A stretch of 7,451 bases of DNA from Candidatus Treponema excrementipullorum (GTDB lineage: Bacteria; Spirochaetota; Spirochaetia; Treponematales; Treponemataceae). The stretch is taken from positions 1-7,451 of the forward strand of contig JAHLFV010000218.1 of NCBI GenBank assembly GCA_018883625.1. The letters are read 5' to 3'. The notes beneath the pieces were generated by a model. The model saw only the letters and a list, made by a program, of their open reading frames with translations, ran no database searches and was not told the DNA's origin. Positions 1 to 7,089 of the stretch are shown here, one piece after another (position 1 is the stretch's first letter; every line of letters starts with the position of its first letter). The position numbers and the translations under genes are program-made.

Positions 1-45
1 ACCTATCACACTGTTATTGTAACATACATTAAAAAAAATGCAAGT

Positions 46-70
46 AAAATTTATTAAAAACCTAAATTTT
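46..70 (-). other. AT-only 8-bp inverted repeat over the lud stop codon
   Basis: AAAATTTA (46-53) and TAAATTTT (63-70) are perfect inverted copies separated by nine bases that contain the TAA stop. In the minus-strand transcript this is followed, after seven bases, by a run of eight T (positions 38-31). It could be a weak 3' end signal, but the stem has no G-C pair and the T run is not adjacent, so it is not a standard intrinsic terminator. Confidence 0.2.
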
Positions 71-722
71 CTCCAATAACAATAATTTTAATGCGACCCA
101 TAGGAGAACAATGTCTGGTTATAACAAGTTGATTGCAAATGCAATCTTCCGATAAGCAGTTACCACAAGATCCGGTAACAGTACATGGCGTTGCCCGTAA
201 AAACCGTTGCTGATTCATGGGGGCAGCAACGGTACGGACTCGTTTTACAGCTTCTTCTACAGTATCCGTCACCTTATTCATTCCCACCACCACAAGGACA
301 TTTTTTGGGCCAAAAATAAAAGGTGCTACACGACTCCCATTACCGTCTAAGTTTACAAGCTGTCCATCCAAGCTTATGCCGTTCGTTCCTGAAATAAAAA
401 AATCTGCATGAAAGCACTTATATTTGATTTCAGTGACTTCTTCGGGCGTTTTACCCTTTTCTCTGTCCAAGGTGACATAATTTCCCTGATTTAATGCTTC
501 CAACAAACCGATTTGTTTTGCTGTCATGGTACCGCCCCAGCCCACCAAAGCACCTTGAGGAATTAATTCCAAGGCTTTTTTCAAAGCTTCTTCTTTGTTT
601 TCACAATAGTAAGCTTCAAAGTGGCGTTTTTGTAAGTTCTTTACCAAAAGGCTTCCCCGCTTTGCATACTGTAATTTTGTAGCTTCTTCCACAACGGACT
701 CCTTATCTGTTTGATACTGCAT
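54..722 (-). CDS. LUD-domain (LutC/YkgG-like, DUF162) protein, stand-alone
   Basis: This 222-residue protein has the look of the LUD (lactate utilization, formerly DUF162) family. Seen: a glycine-rich segment GWGGTMTAKQIG near residues 61-72, the block ADFFISGTNGIS at 106-117 followed by LVNLDGNGSR at 122-131, a hydrophobic strand VLVVVGMNK at 142-150, and a cysteine cluster near the C-terminus (C180, C186, C189, C194, C196, C205) starting TPCTVTGSCGNC. The cluster could bind metal or an Fe-S centre, but that is inference. Known: LutC with LutA and LutB supports L-lactate oxidation; many LUD proteins occur alone and are uncharacterised. No lutA or lutB homologue is present here, so lactate use should not be assumed. 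It follows the ABC-F gene by 27 bases and probably shares its mRNA. No clear Shine-Dalgarno precedes the ATG, but no other in-frame start exists between it and the upstream stop. Cytoplasmic: no signal peptide or membrane segment. Confidence 0.9.
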   Translation of the reverse strand: MQYQTDKESVVEEATKLQYAKRGSLLVKNLQKRHFEAYYCENKEEALKKALELIPQGALVGWGGTMTAKQIGLLEALNQGNYVTLDREKGKTPEEVTEIKYKCFHADFFISGTNGISLDGQLVNLDGNGSRVAPFIFGPKNVLVVVGMNKVTDTVEEAVKRVRTVAAPMNQQRFLRATPCTVTGSCGNCLSEDCICNQLVITRHCSPMGRIKIIVIGENLGF

Positions 723-749
723 GTATTTTTCTGTGTTTGTTTTCTGAAG

Positions 750-2747
750 CTATCCTTGGCTTTGTTCCAAATCGCTGCTCACCTGTTCCCAAGCTTCCGT
801 TAACTCCTGAATTTTTTGCTCCAGATTTTCTATTTTTTCCTGTACCGAACGACTTTTTTGCATGTCGCTGTATATGTGCGGCAGAGATAATTCTTCTTTC
901 AATTTTTCTTTCTCTCCTTCTGCTTGAGCAATTTCCGTCATGAGCCGTTCTTCTTCCCGCTCTAATTTACGACGTTCGTTTTTCAGCCGCTTTTGTTCTT
1001 CATACCGCAAAGCACCTGTTTTTTCTTCTGTTCCACTTTTCGCAGTAGCAGATTGCCGATTTTTCTCCTGCACATTTTCCTGTACGGTGACTGCTCCCTG
1101 ATTTTCAGATTCCAACCGTTCCAGATAATATGAATATGAACCGGGGAAGTTTCTTGCCCGTCCCAGCCAACCGGCCTCAGTACCATCTTCTAGGGGTGGA
1201 CGCAGCTCAATAACTCGGGTAGCCAAATCCTCTATAAAACCTCGGTCGTGGGAGACAAACACTACTGTACCACCGAAATCTTTTAAAGCGTTCAACAAAA
1301 CATCTTTTGAGTGCAGGTCCAAGTGATTGGTAGGTTCGTCCAAAATCAAAAGATTTACCGGTCGAAGTAACAACTGCAACAGTGCCAAACGGCTTTTTTC
1401 TCCTCCGGACAAGACATCTAAAGTTTTAAAGACATCGTCTCCTCTAAAAAGAAAGGCACCCAACATGTCCCGAAGTTTCGGAATCAACTCCAAAGGAGCA
1501 TCCTTTTCTATGAAATCCAAAACTTTTATGTTACCGGCTATTTTTTCTGCACTATCCTGAGAAAAGTAACCTACCGCAACGCCGGCTCCCAGTTTAATGC
1601 TGCCACTAAAAGCCTGATCTTCACCGGCTAAAATTCGTAACAAGGTGGTTTTCCCTGATCCGTTGCAGCCTACTACAACTAATCGTTCACCTTTTTCTAC
1701 TATCAAATCCAAGTTGTTTAAAACCTGACGGTGACCGTCATAGCTTTTTGAAACTTGTTCCAAAGTCAGCACCAAACGTCCCGAATGGGGAGCCGGCGGA
1801 AAGGTGAAGTGTATTTTTTTAAGACTTTCAGGAATTTCCACTTGTTGAGCCAACAATTTATCCAACATTTTTTGTCGCTCTTGAGCTTGGGCAGCTTTAG
1901 TGGCTTTATAGCCAAACCGACGGATAAAATCTTCTAACTTATGGATTTCTTCCTGTTGTTGATTATACTTTGCAATGAGAGACTCCATCTCTCCTTCCCG
2001 GACTTTTTCGTAATGGCTGTAGTTTCCTGCATACCGATGAAGCTGTCCGTTAAAAAGTTCATACACTTCCGTGACGGTGGTATCCAAAAAATATCTATCG
2101 TGGCTGACCAGTAAAAAGCCTCCGGAAAAATTGGACAAAAACTGCTCCAGCCAATTGCGGGCTTCCAAATCCAAATAGTTGGTGGGTTCGTCCAACAGCA
2201 GAATATCCGGTTCCTGCATAAGAGCTTTTGCCAAAGCAATACGCATTTGCCATCCACCGGAAAATTCCTCCGTTTGTCGTTCCATATCTTTTTGGGAAAA
2301 GCCCAAACCAATCAATACCTGCTCTGCCAAAGTTGCCCGGCGATACCATCCGGAATTTTCCAATGTGGTAGTTATTTCGTGGTGACGCTCCAGCAACACC
2401 TTGGAATTGGCATCGGGATCTTTTAATGCGTCACCGATGGAATCTAATTCTTCCTGTAATGCATAACCGTATTCAAAGGCTTTATCAGCTTCTTCTCTGA
2501 GAGATGTACCTTTGTGAACGATTCCGGATTGAGGCAAATACACAATCCGGGAATTCTTTTGAGCTATACGTTGACCGGAATCGGGAACAATTTCCCCTGC
2601 CATTATTTTCATCAAAGTTGATTTACCGGAACCGTTAGCACCGCTTAAAGCGGCCTTAGTCCCGGCAGCCAAATTAACACTGACATCTTTGAGAATATCT
2701 CTGTCCCCGAAAGCCAAAGATACCTTGGAAAATTGTACAAAAGCCAT
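750..2747 (-). CDS. ABC-F family ATP-binding protein (YdiF/YheS-type, ribosome-associated)
   Basis: 665 residues with two ABC ATPase domains and no membrane segments, the ABC-F layout. Domain 1: Walker A GANGSGKST (36-44), signature FSGGW (162-166), Walker B ILLLDEPTN (182-190), switch His in VSHDRYF (H206). The charged inter-domain linker spans about 245-305 with RRFGYKATKAAQAQERQK (276-293), the part that in studied ABC-F proteins reaches the ribosomal tRNA sites. Domain 2: Walker A GCNGSGKTT (360-368), signature LSGGE (446-450), Walker B LLILDEPTNHLD (466-477), H500. Residues 578-662 form a highly charged, probably coiled-coil tail, as in Uup/YdiF/YheS proteins. Both catalytic Glu (E187, E471) are present, so two active sites are expected. 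Known family roles are relieving stalled ribosomes or protecting them; which one applies here cannot be read from sequence. The start has a Shine-Dalgarno overlapping the stop of the lipoprotein gene, so translation is probably coupled to it. Confidence 0.95.
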   Translation of the reverse strand: MAFVQFSKVSLAFGDRDILKDVSVNLAAGTKAALSGANGSGKSTLMKIMAGEIVPDSGQRIAQKNSRIVYLPQSGIVHKGTSLREEADKAFEYGYALQEELDSIGDALKDPDANSKVLLERHHEITTTLENSGWYRRATLAEQVLIGLGFSQKDMERQTEEFSGGWQMRIALAKALMQEPDILLLDEPTNYLDLEARNWLEQFLSNFSGGFLLVSHDRYFLDTTVTEVYELFNGQLHRYAGNYSHYEKVREGEMESLIAKYNQQQEEIHKLEDFIRRFGYKATKAAQAQERQKMLDKLLAQQVEIPESLKKIHFTFPPAPHSGRLVLTLEQVSKSYDGHRQVLNNLDLIVEKGERLVVVGCNGSGKTTLLRILAGEDQAFSGSIKLGAGVAVGYFSQDSAEKIAGNIKVLDFIEKDAPLELIPKLRDMLGAFLFRGDDVFKTLDVLSGGEKSRLALLQLLLRPVNLLILDEPTNHLDLHSKDVLLNALKDFGGTVVFVSHDRGFIEDLATRVIELRPPLEDGTEAGWLGRARNFPGSYSYYLERLESENQGAVTVQENVQEKNRQSATAKSGTEEKTGALRYEEQKRLKNERRKLEREEERLMTEIAQAEGEKEKLKEELSLPHIYSDMQKSRSVQEKIENLEQKIQELTEAWEQVSSDLEQSQG

Positions 2748-2758
2748 AACTTACCCTA
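2748..2758 (-). promoter_or_regulatory. abcF ribosome binding site overlapping lipoprotein stop codon
   Basis: Read on the minus strand, TAGGGTAAGTT precedes the ATG at 2747. The TAG (2758-2756) is the lipoprotein stop and shares two bases with the AGGG Shine-Dalgarno (2757-2754), six bases from the ATG. Ribosomes finishing the lipoprotein therefore end on top of the abcF initiation site, which implies coupled translation. Confidence 0.75.
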
Positions 2759-4063
2759 GTTGGACAGGAAAATTACAATGGGACTGGAACTCCTGCTGAC
2801 AACAACATTATCGTCAAACCGGGCTCCCGATGTGTCTTCCAATCGTAGACCACCCTGCTCTAACTGAAACAGGAAAGATACCCCTTTTCCTCCGGTATTT
2901 GAATAAAAGGTTATGACGCCATCATACCGATCTGAAAGGCTGCTGCCTAAGTAATACTCAAAAGACACTGTTCCCGAGTTGCCAAAACTGCTGGGAAGAA
3001 CACTGGGCTGTAACAGATTAAAACCTTCCCAAAAGAAAGTATTGTTTTCTCCGAAAGTCAACGTTCCGTAGCTGGAACTTTTGTAGGAAGGTCCAAGAAC
3101 CATCAATTCAGAAAAGAGGAAAGCACGGCGATCTCTTTCTTTTTGGATATATTCATCAAGCCCTTCCTCAATAACGGTAAAGTTGATTGCAGTCCGTTTA
3201 CCTAAATTATCAGAATAATAAATTACTATGTTATTTTCATTTCTGATTGTCATGGAAAGAGGTGTTCCGGTAAACACATAATTCTGTCCAGTCTTTGTTA
3301 CTCCCTGGTAGGCGCCCTGATAATCCAAACCGTTGGGGGCATGCAAATTCACGGTTCCACTGACAGCTCCGGTATCAAAAGAATATTTTTTCTCCAACTC
3401 TGCAAGATTGAATATTTCATCCCGTATCATCTTTAAGTAACTCTCATGATACCATGTTTTAGACAGCACCGTTTCCAATAACACATCTTTTTCATCAGTA
3501 CCGGTTAAGATAGTAGTACTTTCCTCAACTCTGTCCCTAATATCAAATAAATCAAGGTTGTAAGAAAAGCACCAACCCATAGTTCCGTCGGAAGTAAGCA
3601 CCCGGAGCCAATCACCTTCAAGAGCGTTGCTTCCCGATCCTACCGGACTACCTTCACCTTTGTATAAAACTTTGATGACTTCATCTTTTCTCAATCGGTA
3701 CACTTGTTTGGCAATATTATCGGGACTTTCTCTTACAGGTAGTCCGTCCAATTTTACCCGTGCATACTGGTGTTGGTATTCGGAAAAGGTTGTTTCAAAG
3801 GCTTTTTGAGCTTTCCCTTTGGAAGTAGGCTCTGTCAGCTGCCACAGAGGAATCTCAAATTTTTCATCGGAACCTTCCGTTCCTACAACATATACTTGAG
3901 AAATATTTGATTTAATATACACGGGAACTACATCACCATCATTCAAATTGTGTTCCGGGACAGACCACAACACAATGCTGTATCCCATTTTATCTGAACA
4001 ACTTGTAAAAGCAAAAACACAAAAAAGCCCCAAAATCAGGCTGTATACTCTTCTTTTCAACAT
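2756..4063 (-). CDS. Predicted lipoprotein with bacterial SH3 domain, function unknown
   Basis: A 435-residue exported protein. The N-terminus MLKRR is followed by a hydrophobic stretch (6-20) and FTSC, giving lipidation at Cys22. This is a relaxed lipobox (Phe at -3, Ser at -1) of the kind accepted in spirochaetes. Residues about 100-175 resemble a bacterial SH3 (SH3b) fold: ARVKLDGLPVRESPDN, then VYRLRKDEVIKVLYKG and GDWLRVLTSDGTMGWC. SH3b domains often bind cell-wall peptides, but no enzymatic domain is visible. The rest is strand-rich: about 230-300 looks like a repeated beta region, a charged helix EYIQKERDRRAFLFSEL lies at 304-320, and 325-435 is Gly/Ser/aromatic-rich and ends hydrophobically (PIVIFLSN). 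Start choice is uncertain: ATG at 4063 has GAAG only two bases upstream, while TTG at 4060 has GAAG at five bases and would remove only one residue. It overlaps the abcF ribosome binding site and heads the lipoprotein-abcF-lud unit. The specific role is not known to me. Confidence 0.88.
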   Translation of the reverse strand: MLKRRVYSLILGLFCVFAFTSCSDKMGYSIVLWSVPEHNLNDGDVVPVYIKSNISQVYVVGTEGSDEKFEIPLWQLTEPTSKGKAQKAFETTFSEYQHQYARVKLDGLPVRESPDNIAKQVYRLRKDEVIKVLYKGEGSPVGSGSNALEGDWLRVLTSDGTMGWCFSYNLDLFDIRDRVEESTTILTGTDEKDVLLETVLSKTWYHESYLKMIRDEIFNLAELEKKYSFDTGAVSGTVNLHAPNGLDYQGAYQGVTKTGQNYVFTGTPLSMTIRNENNIVIYYSDNLGKRTAINFTVIEEGLDEYIQKERDRRAFLFSELMVLGPSYKSSSYGTLTFGENNTFFWEGFNLLQPSVLPSSFGNSGTVSFEYYLGSSLSDRYDGVITFYSNTGGKGVSFLFQLEQGGLRLEDTSGARFDDNVVVSRSSSPIVIFLSN

Positions 4064-4233
4064 GACTTCAGAATACCATAAATAGCCATTTTTAGAAAAG
4101 AGGTAACAAAAAGGAAAACTTTTACCACTATTTGAAGCTTTTGTTGAGTACCCGGCAGAGCAACTTTGTACAGAACAAACTCATCGTTACATCTACCGGT
4201 TCTCTAAGTTCGATGATTACAGTTTTTACCCAC
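4064..4233. other. 170-base intergenic region between mraY and the lipoprotein gene
   Basis: No convincing gene lies here. On the minus strand one frame stays open for 34 codons from 4232 to a TAG at 4130-4128; its only ATG (4184) gives 18 residues and lacks a ribosome binding site. Two weak inverted repeats are visible: GGTAA/TTACC at 4102-4126 (minus-strand order GGTAA, 15-base loop, TTACC, then a T-rich stretch), and TTTGT/ACAAA around 4160-4180. The lipoprotein promoter probably lies here, but I find no -35/-10 pair good enough to mark. Confidence 0.6.
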
Positions 4234-5304
4234 TTAACGAATTTTAAAGAAAATTCCTACAAGAGCGATAGTCACCAATACCTGTAAAATCATAAATTTT
4301 ATTAGCACTTGGGTAGGGGACCAGTTACAATTATGTCGCATGTGGTCATGTAAGGGAAAACGGATATTTGTAAGGACTTTTATCTTAAAAAATCGCATGA
4401 TAAAAATCTTCACCAGTCCCAAACCGCCGTTGATAAATATCATGGTAGAAGTAACCAAAATCAAAAAGGGGTTACCGCTGACCATTACACATACACCGAT
4501 AAAAAATCCCAAAGCCCGGCTTCCGGCGTCTCCCATCAGGACGGAGCTGGGGTATGCGTTGTACCACAGATATCCCATAAGAGAACCTACCAAAGCAAAA
4601 ATCATAACCGCCCAAGAAGCTCCCTGTACTAAATGGGGAACAAGCAAATAAGCGGAAATATCGGAATGCCCGAATATAAAATAGAAAACACTTCCCAAAG
4701 TAATCAAAGCTATCAAAACCAAGGTACTGGAAAGTCCGTCTACCCCGTCGGTACAGTTTGTAGTGTTGATGGAAAGCCACAATAATACCGTGGATACAAT
4801 AATATATACCCACGGAGCAACTTTTAAGCTGTTGGCGAAAAAGGGCAACCAAAAATAAACATCTCCGGAGGAATTTTGTTGGGCTGCAGAGTAATACAAC
4901 ACAAAGGAAGCTGCCAAACAAAGAACTAAATCCAAGGCACCTTTCAGGTACTCCCCCCAACTATTGGTACTTCTGTCATCTAAATAACCAGTCAACATGG
5001 TAAGCCACGTTAAAACCAAAATCATTATCTGGCTCTTATACAGAGGAACAAGTAAAAAGGATATAACAACAAAAATCGTTATAAAAACAAGTCCTGTTCC
5101 TGTAGGTTTACCTTTGGCAGCGTCTGCAGACAAGGTATAGGCCCGACCTCTGTCCCGGGGAAGCCATTTGCAACATTTAGGCAAAATCCAATATACTGCA
5201 AAAAAACCGATATACAACGCAAGAACAATAAGAACCGCATGAGACTGTAAAAGTCTTGCAGGACCGAAACTATCCATCAAAAAAGTAGCCAGATAATACA
5301 GCAC
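4234..5304 (-). CDS. mraY: Phospho-N-acetylmuramoyl-pentapeptide-transferase (MraY)
   Basis: MraY moves phospho-MurNAc-pentapeptide from UDP onto undecaprenyl phosphate, making lipid I on the inner face of the cytoplasmic membrane. At 356 residues it matches the usual length (about 360). About ten hydrophobic segments are visible (roughly 22-40, 70-89, 92-107, 120-139, 163-179, 192-212, 229-247, 262-276, 278-300, 334-353). Family motifs in order: KGKPTGTG (64-71, for the usual K-G-T-P-T-M-G-G), the Mg-binding pair in GYLDDRS (D109, D110), NTTNCTDGVDG (180-190), LMGDAGSRALG (256-266), and PLHDHMRHNCNWS (317-329). In the last motif the usual His-His-His reads His-Asp-His. The overall motif set fits MraY better than WecA/TagO. 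The start is GTG: AGGTGA sits six bases upstream and the purH stop is 17 bases away, so purH and mraY are probably co-transcribed. It is not beside murF, murD or ftsW; a second copy elsewhere cannot be excluded. Confidence 0.9.
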   Translation of the reverse strand: MLYYLATFLMDSFGPARLLQSHAVLIVLALYIGFFAVYWILPKCCKWLPRDRGRAYTLSADAAKGKPTGTGLVFITIFVVISFLLVPLYKSQIMILVLTWLTMLTGYLDDRSTNSWGEYLKGALDLVLCLAASFVLYYSAAQQNSSGDVYFWLPFFANSLKVAPWVYIIVSTVLLWLSINTTNCTDGVDGLSSTLVLIALITLGSVFYFIFGHSDISAYLLVPHLVQGASWAVMIFALVGSLMGYLWYNAYPSSVLMGDAGSRALGFFIGVCVMVSGNPFLILVTSTMIFINGGLGLVKIFIMRFFKIKVLTNIRFPLHDHMRHNCNWSPTQVLIKFMILQVLVTIALVGIFFKIR

Positions 5305-5307
5305 GAC

Positions 5308-5313
5308 TCACCT
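5308..5313 (-). promoter_or_regulatory. Ribosome binding site of mraY (sets GTG start)
   Basis: AGGTGA on the minus strand, part of GAGGTGA, has its AGG core six bases from the GTG at 5304. This good match fixes the rare start codon. It lies in the 17-base gap after the purH TAA. Confidence 0.8.
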
Positions 5314-5321
5314 CGGTAAAA

Positions 5322-7028
5322 TTAATGTTTAAAGTGACGGGTACCGGTAAAAATCATGGCGATACCGTGTTTGTTACAGGCATCTATAGATTCCTGATCC
5401 CGCAAAGAACCGCCCGGCTGTACAATAGCTTTTATGCCGAACTTAGCTGCCATTTCTACACAATCAGAGAAGGGGAAGAAAGCATCACTGACCAAAACTT
5501 CTGCGGCGGCAATTCCGGCTTTGTTTGTTATAGACTGAGCCCGAGTTAATGCCTGTTCCGCAGCCCAAATTCTGTTAGTCTGTCCGCATCCGATACCGAT
5601 AGCTGCCTTATTTTTTATAACCAAAATAGCATTTGACTTTGCAAACATGGCTACCGTCATACCAAAAGCCATTTCGTCAATCTGTTCTTGAGTGGGTTTT
5701 ACCTTTGTAACGATATTCCATGTATCGAAAAGTTGATTATCACGATTCTGTACCAAAACGCCACCATCTACAGAAGTTACTTCCCAATTTTCCGTGGCGG
5801 GAATTGTAGCTTTTATCAAACGAAGATTTTTCTTTGCTTTAAAAATCTCCAAAGCTTCCGGTGTAAAGTCAGGAGCAACGATGACTTCCAAAAAGCATTT
5901 TACCATTTCTTGAGCAGCTTCTTCGTCAATGATGGCACTGCAACCAACGATACCGCCAAAAATAGAAACGGGATCACAATCGTGGGTATTTTTATATGAT
6001 TCCAAACAGGTTGCTCCCAAGGCTGCGCCACAAGGAGTGTTGTGTTTCAGAGCTACGGTAAAAATACTGCCGGAAGCACCGGTAAAAGACACGGTAATAG
6101 GTGTACCTTCGGGAGCCGCTTTTGTACCGTCTTCCTTCTTACCGCAAATAATATCTTCCCACTGGGAATAATCTGTGCCGGAAACCTGATTTCCTTCTTT
6201 TACGAACCGATTAAAAGCGGATACGGCCTTCCAAGCCACATCCAGGTCTCGGATGTTATTATAAGATAACTCTTTTCCCTGAAGCTGTGTCATGCCCCCA
6301 AAAGCACCTTTTTTGTCAGCCCATAAATACAAGGCAGCCTGCTGATGACTATTTTCTCCGTATCGCAATCCCTGGGATTTTTCCAAAGACATATCGTAGT
6401 AGGGAGGCAGTACAGGAGAAAATTCTTCGCCACTTTCTTCGTAGGTAACACTGTCCAAGCCCTGCAACATAAACCCGGAAACGGCGGCATCATACGCACT
6501 TGTTAAGTTAAACACTTTTCCTGCAAGGCGCCGGTGAAGCTGCAAGTTTTTTTTATTACCGGCAATTTCTTCCATGGCATCGGGATAATCTTTGGGGTCT
6601 GTCAGTACCAAAACATCCTGCCAGTTTTTTGCTGCCGCCCGCAACATGGTGGGACCGCCGATATCTATAAACTCAACGGTTTCTTCAAAAGACAAACCGG
6701 CTTGCACTTTTTCAAAAAAAGGATAGAGATTGACGCACACTACATCAATAGGCACAACTTCAAGATCGGCAAGAGCTTCCATATGAGCCTGATTGTCTCT
6801 GATAGCAAGAATTCCTGCGTGGATTTTGGGATGAAGGGTTTTTACCCGGCCGTCAAGGCATTCGGGAAAACCGGTTACAGAGCTTACATCAGTAACGGGA
6901 ACATTGTTCTCCGACAAGTGTTTTGCCGTTCCGCCGGTAGAAAGGATTTCCCAACCGGAATTATGAAGAAATTTGGCAAAATCCAAAACACCGTCTTTAT
7001 TAAAAACACTGATCAAAGCTCTTTTCAT
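5322..7028 (-). CDS. purH: Bifunctional AICAR transformylase / IMP cyclohydrolase (PurH)
   Basis: PurH performs the last two steps of purine synthesis: AICAR plus 10-formyl-THF gives FAICAR, which is closed to IMP. From the chosen start it has 568 residues. The N-terminal cyclohydrolase (MGS-like) domain shows LISVFNKDG (5-13), STGGTAKHL (30-38), GRVKTLHPKIHAGIL (60-74) and DIGGPTMLRAAAKN (122-135). The transformylase domain starts near LRYGENSHQ (221-229) and GKELSYNNI (251-259), has the catalytic Lys-His in LKHNTPCGA (K328, H329), SIFGGIVG (355-362) and QPGGSLRD (537-544), and ends in GTRHFKH. It is about 40 residues longer than the common bacterial form (E. coli 529); the surplus sits at about 274-322. 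An ATG at 7052 would add eight residues, but the ATG at 7028 has GAGAGG seven bases upstream and begins the conserved MKRALISV. mraY follows 17 bases downstream. Confidence 0.97.
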   Translation of the reverse strand: MKRALISVFNKDGVLDFAKFLHNSGWEILSTGGTAKHLSENNVPVTDVSSVTGFPECLDGRVKTLHPKIHAGILAIRDNQAHMEALADLEVVPIDVVCVNLYPFFEKVQAGLSFEETVEFIDIGGPTMLRAAAKNWQDVLVLTDPKDYPDAMEEIAGNKKNLQLHRRLAGKVFNLTSAYDAAVSGFMLQGLDSVTYEESGEEFSPVLPPYYDMSLEKSQGLRYGENSHQQAALYLWADKKGAFGGMTQLQGKELSYNNIRDLDVAWKAVSAFNRFVKEGNQVSGTDYSQWEDIICGKKEDGTKAAPEGTPITVSFTGASGSIFTVALKHNTPCGAALGATCLESYKNTHDCDPVSIFGGIVGCSAIIDEEAAQEMVKCFLEVIVAPDFTPEALEIFKAKKNLRLIKATIPATENWEVTSVDGGVLVQNRDNQLFDTWNIVTKVKPTQEQIDEMAFGMTVAMFAKSNAILVIKNKAAIGIGCGQTNRIWAAEQALTRAQSITNKAGIAAAEVLVSDAFFPFSDCVEMAAKFGIKAIVQPGGSLRDQESIDACNKHGIAMIFTGTRHFKH

Positions 7029-7035
7029 AGATAAA

Positions 7036-7041
7036 CCTCTC
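7036..7041 (-). promoter_or_regulatory. Ribosome binding site of purH (decides start at 7028)
   Basis: GAGAGG on the minus strand is separated by seven bases (TTTATCT) from the ATG at 7028. It lies inside the longer open frame that begins at 7052, so the longer start is rejected. Confidence 0.8.
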
Positions 7042-7060
7042 ATATATGACACTTGCCCTT

Positions 7061-7089
7061 ACTATACCGTAAATTATCTTTTTAGTGGA
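7061..7089 (-). promoter_or_regulatory. Possible sigma-70-type promoter for purH
   Basis: TATAGT (7066-7061, minus strand) is a 5-of-6 match to the -10 consensus. Seventeen bases upstream is TCCACT (7089-7084), only 3 of 6 against the -35 consensus. Position relative to the ribosome binding site is sensible (about 20 bases upstream of it). The -35 part is weak, so this is a suggestion only; purH may instead be read through from ecfT. Confidence 0.3.

Noticed and set aside
4064..4075. Extended -10 (TGGTATTCT) just before the lipoprotein ATG
   Set aside because: It would place the transcription start at the start codon and has no -35 partner at suitable spacing.
4128..4240. Frameshift truncating the mraY 3' end
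   Set aside because: The annotated 356 residues already match the usual MraY length and include the last membrane helix, so no extension is needed.
4340..4651. Plus-strand open frame of 103 codons opposite mraY, and similar ones opposite abcF and lud
   Set aside because: They are antisense to clear family genes and have low-complexity, unfamiliar translations.
4472..4960. 162-codon minus-strand frame inside mraY
   Set aside because: It is an alternate frame of the mraY gene; MraY motifs run through the other frame without a break.
4234..5304. WecA/TagO-type sugar-phosphate transferase instead of MraY
   Set aside because: The KGKPTGTG and NCTDGVDG motifs, the P-x-H-x-H loop followed by N-W, and the length fit MraY better, though the altered His motif keeps a little doubt.
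6534..7034. 166-codon open frame on the plus strand opposite purH
   Set aside because: It lies entirely antisense to strongly conserved PurH coding sequence, shows no recognisable family and has no convincing ribosome binding site.
7029..7052. Longer purH start at ATG 7052
   Set aside because: The ribosome binding site GAGAGG lies inside this extension, seven bases before ATG 7028, and family similarity begins at MKRALISV.
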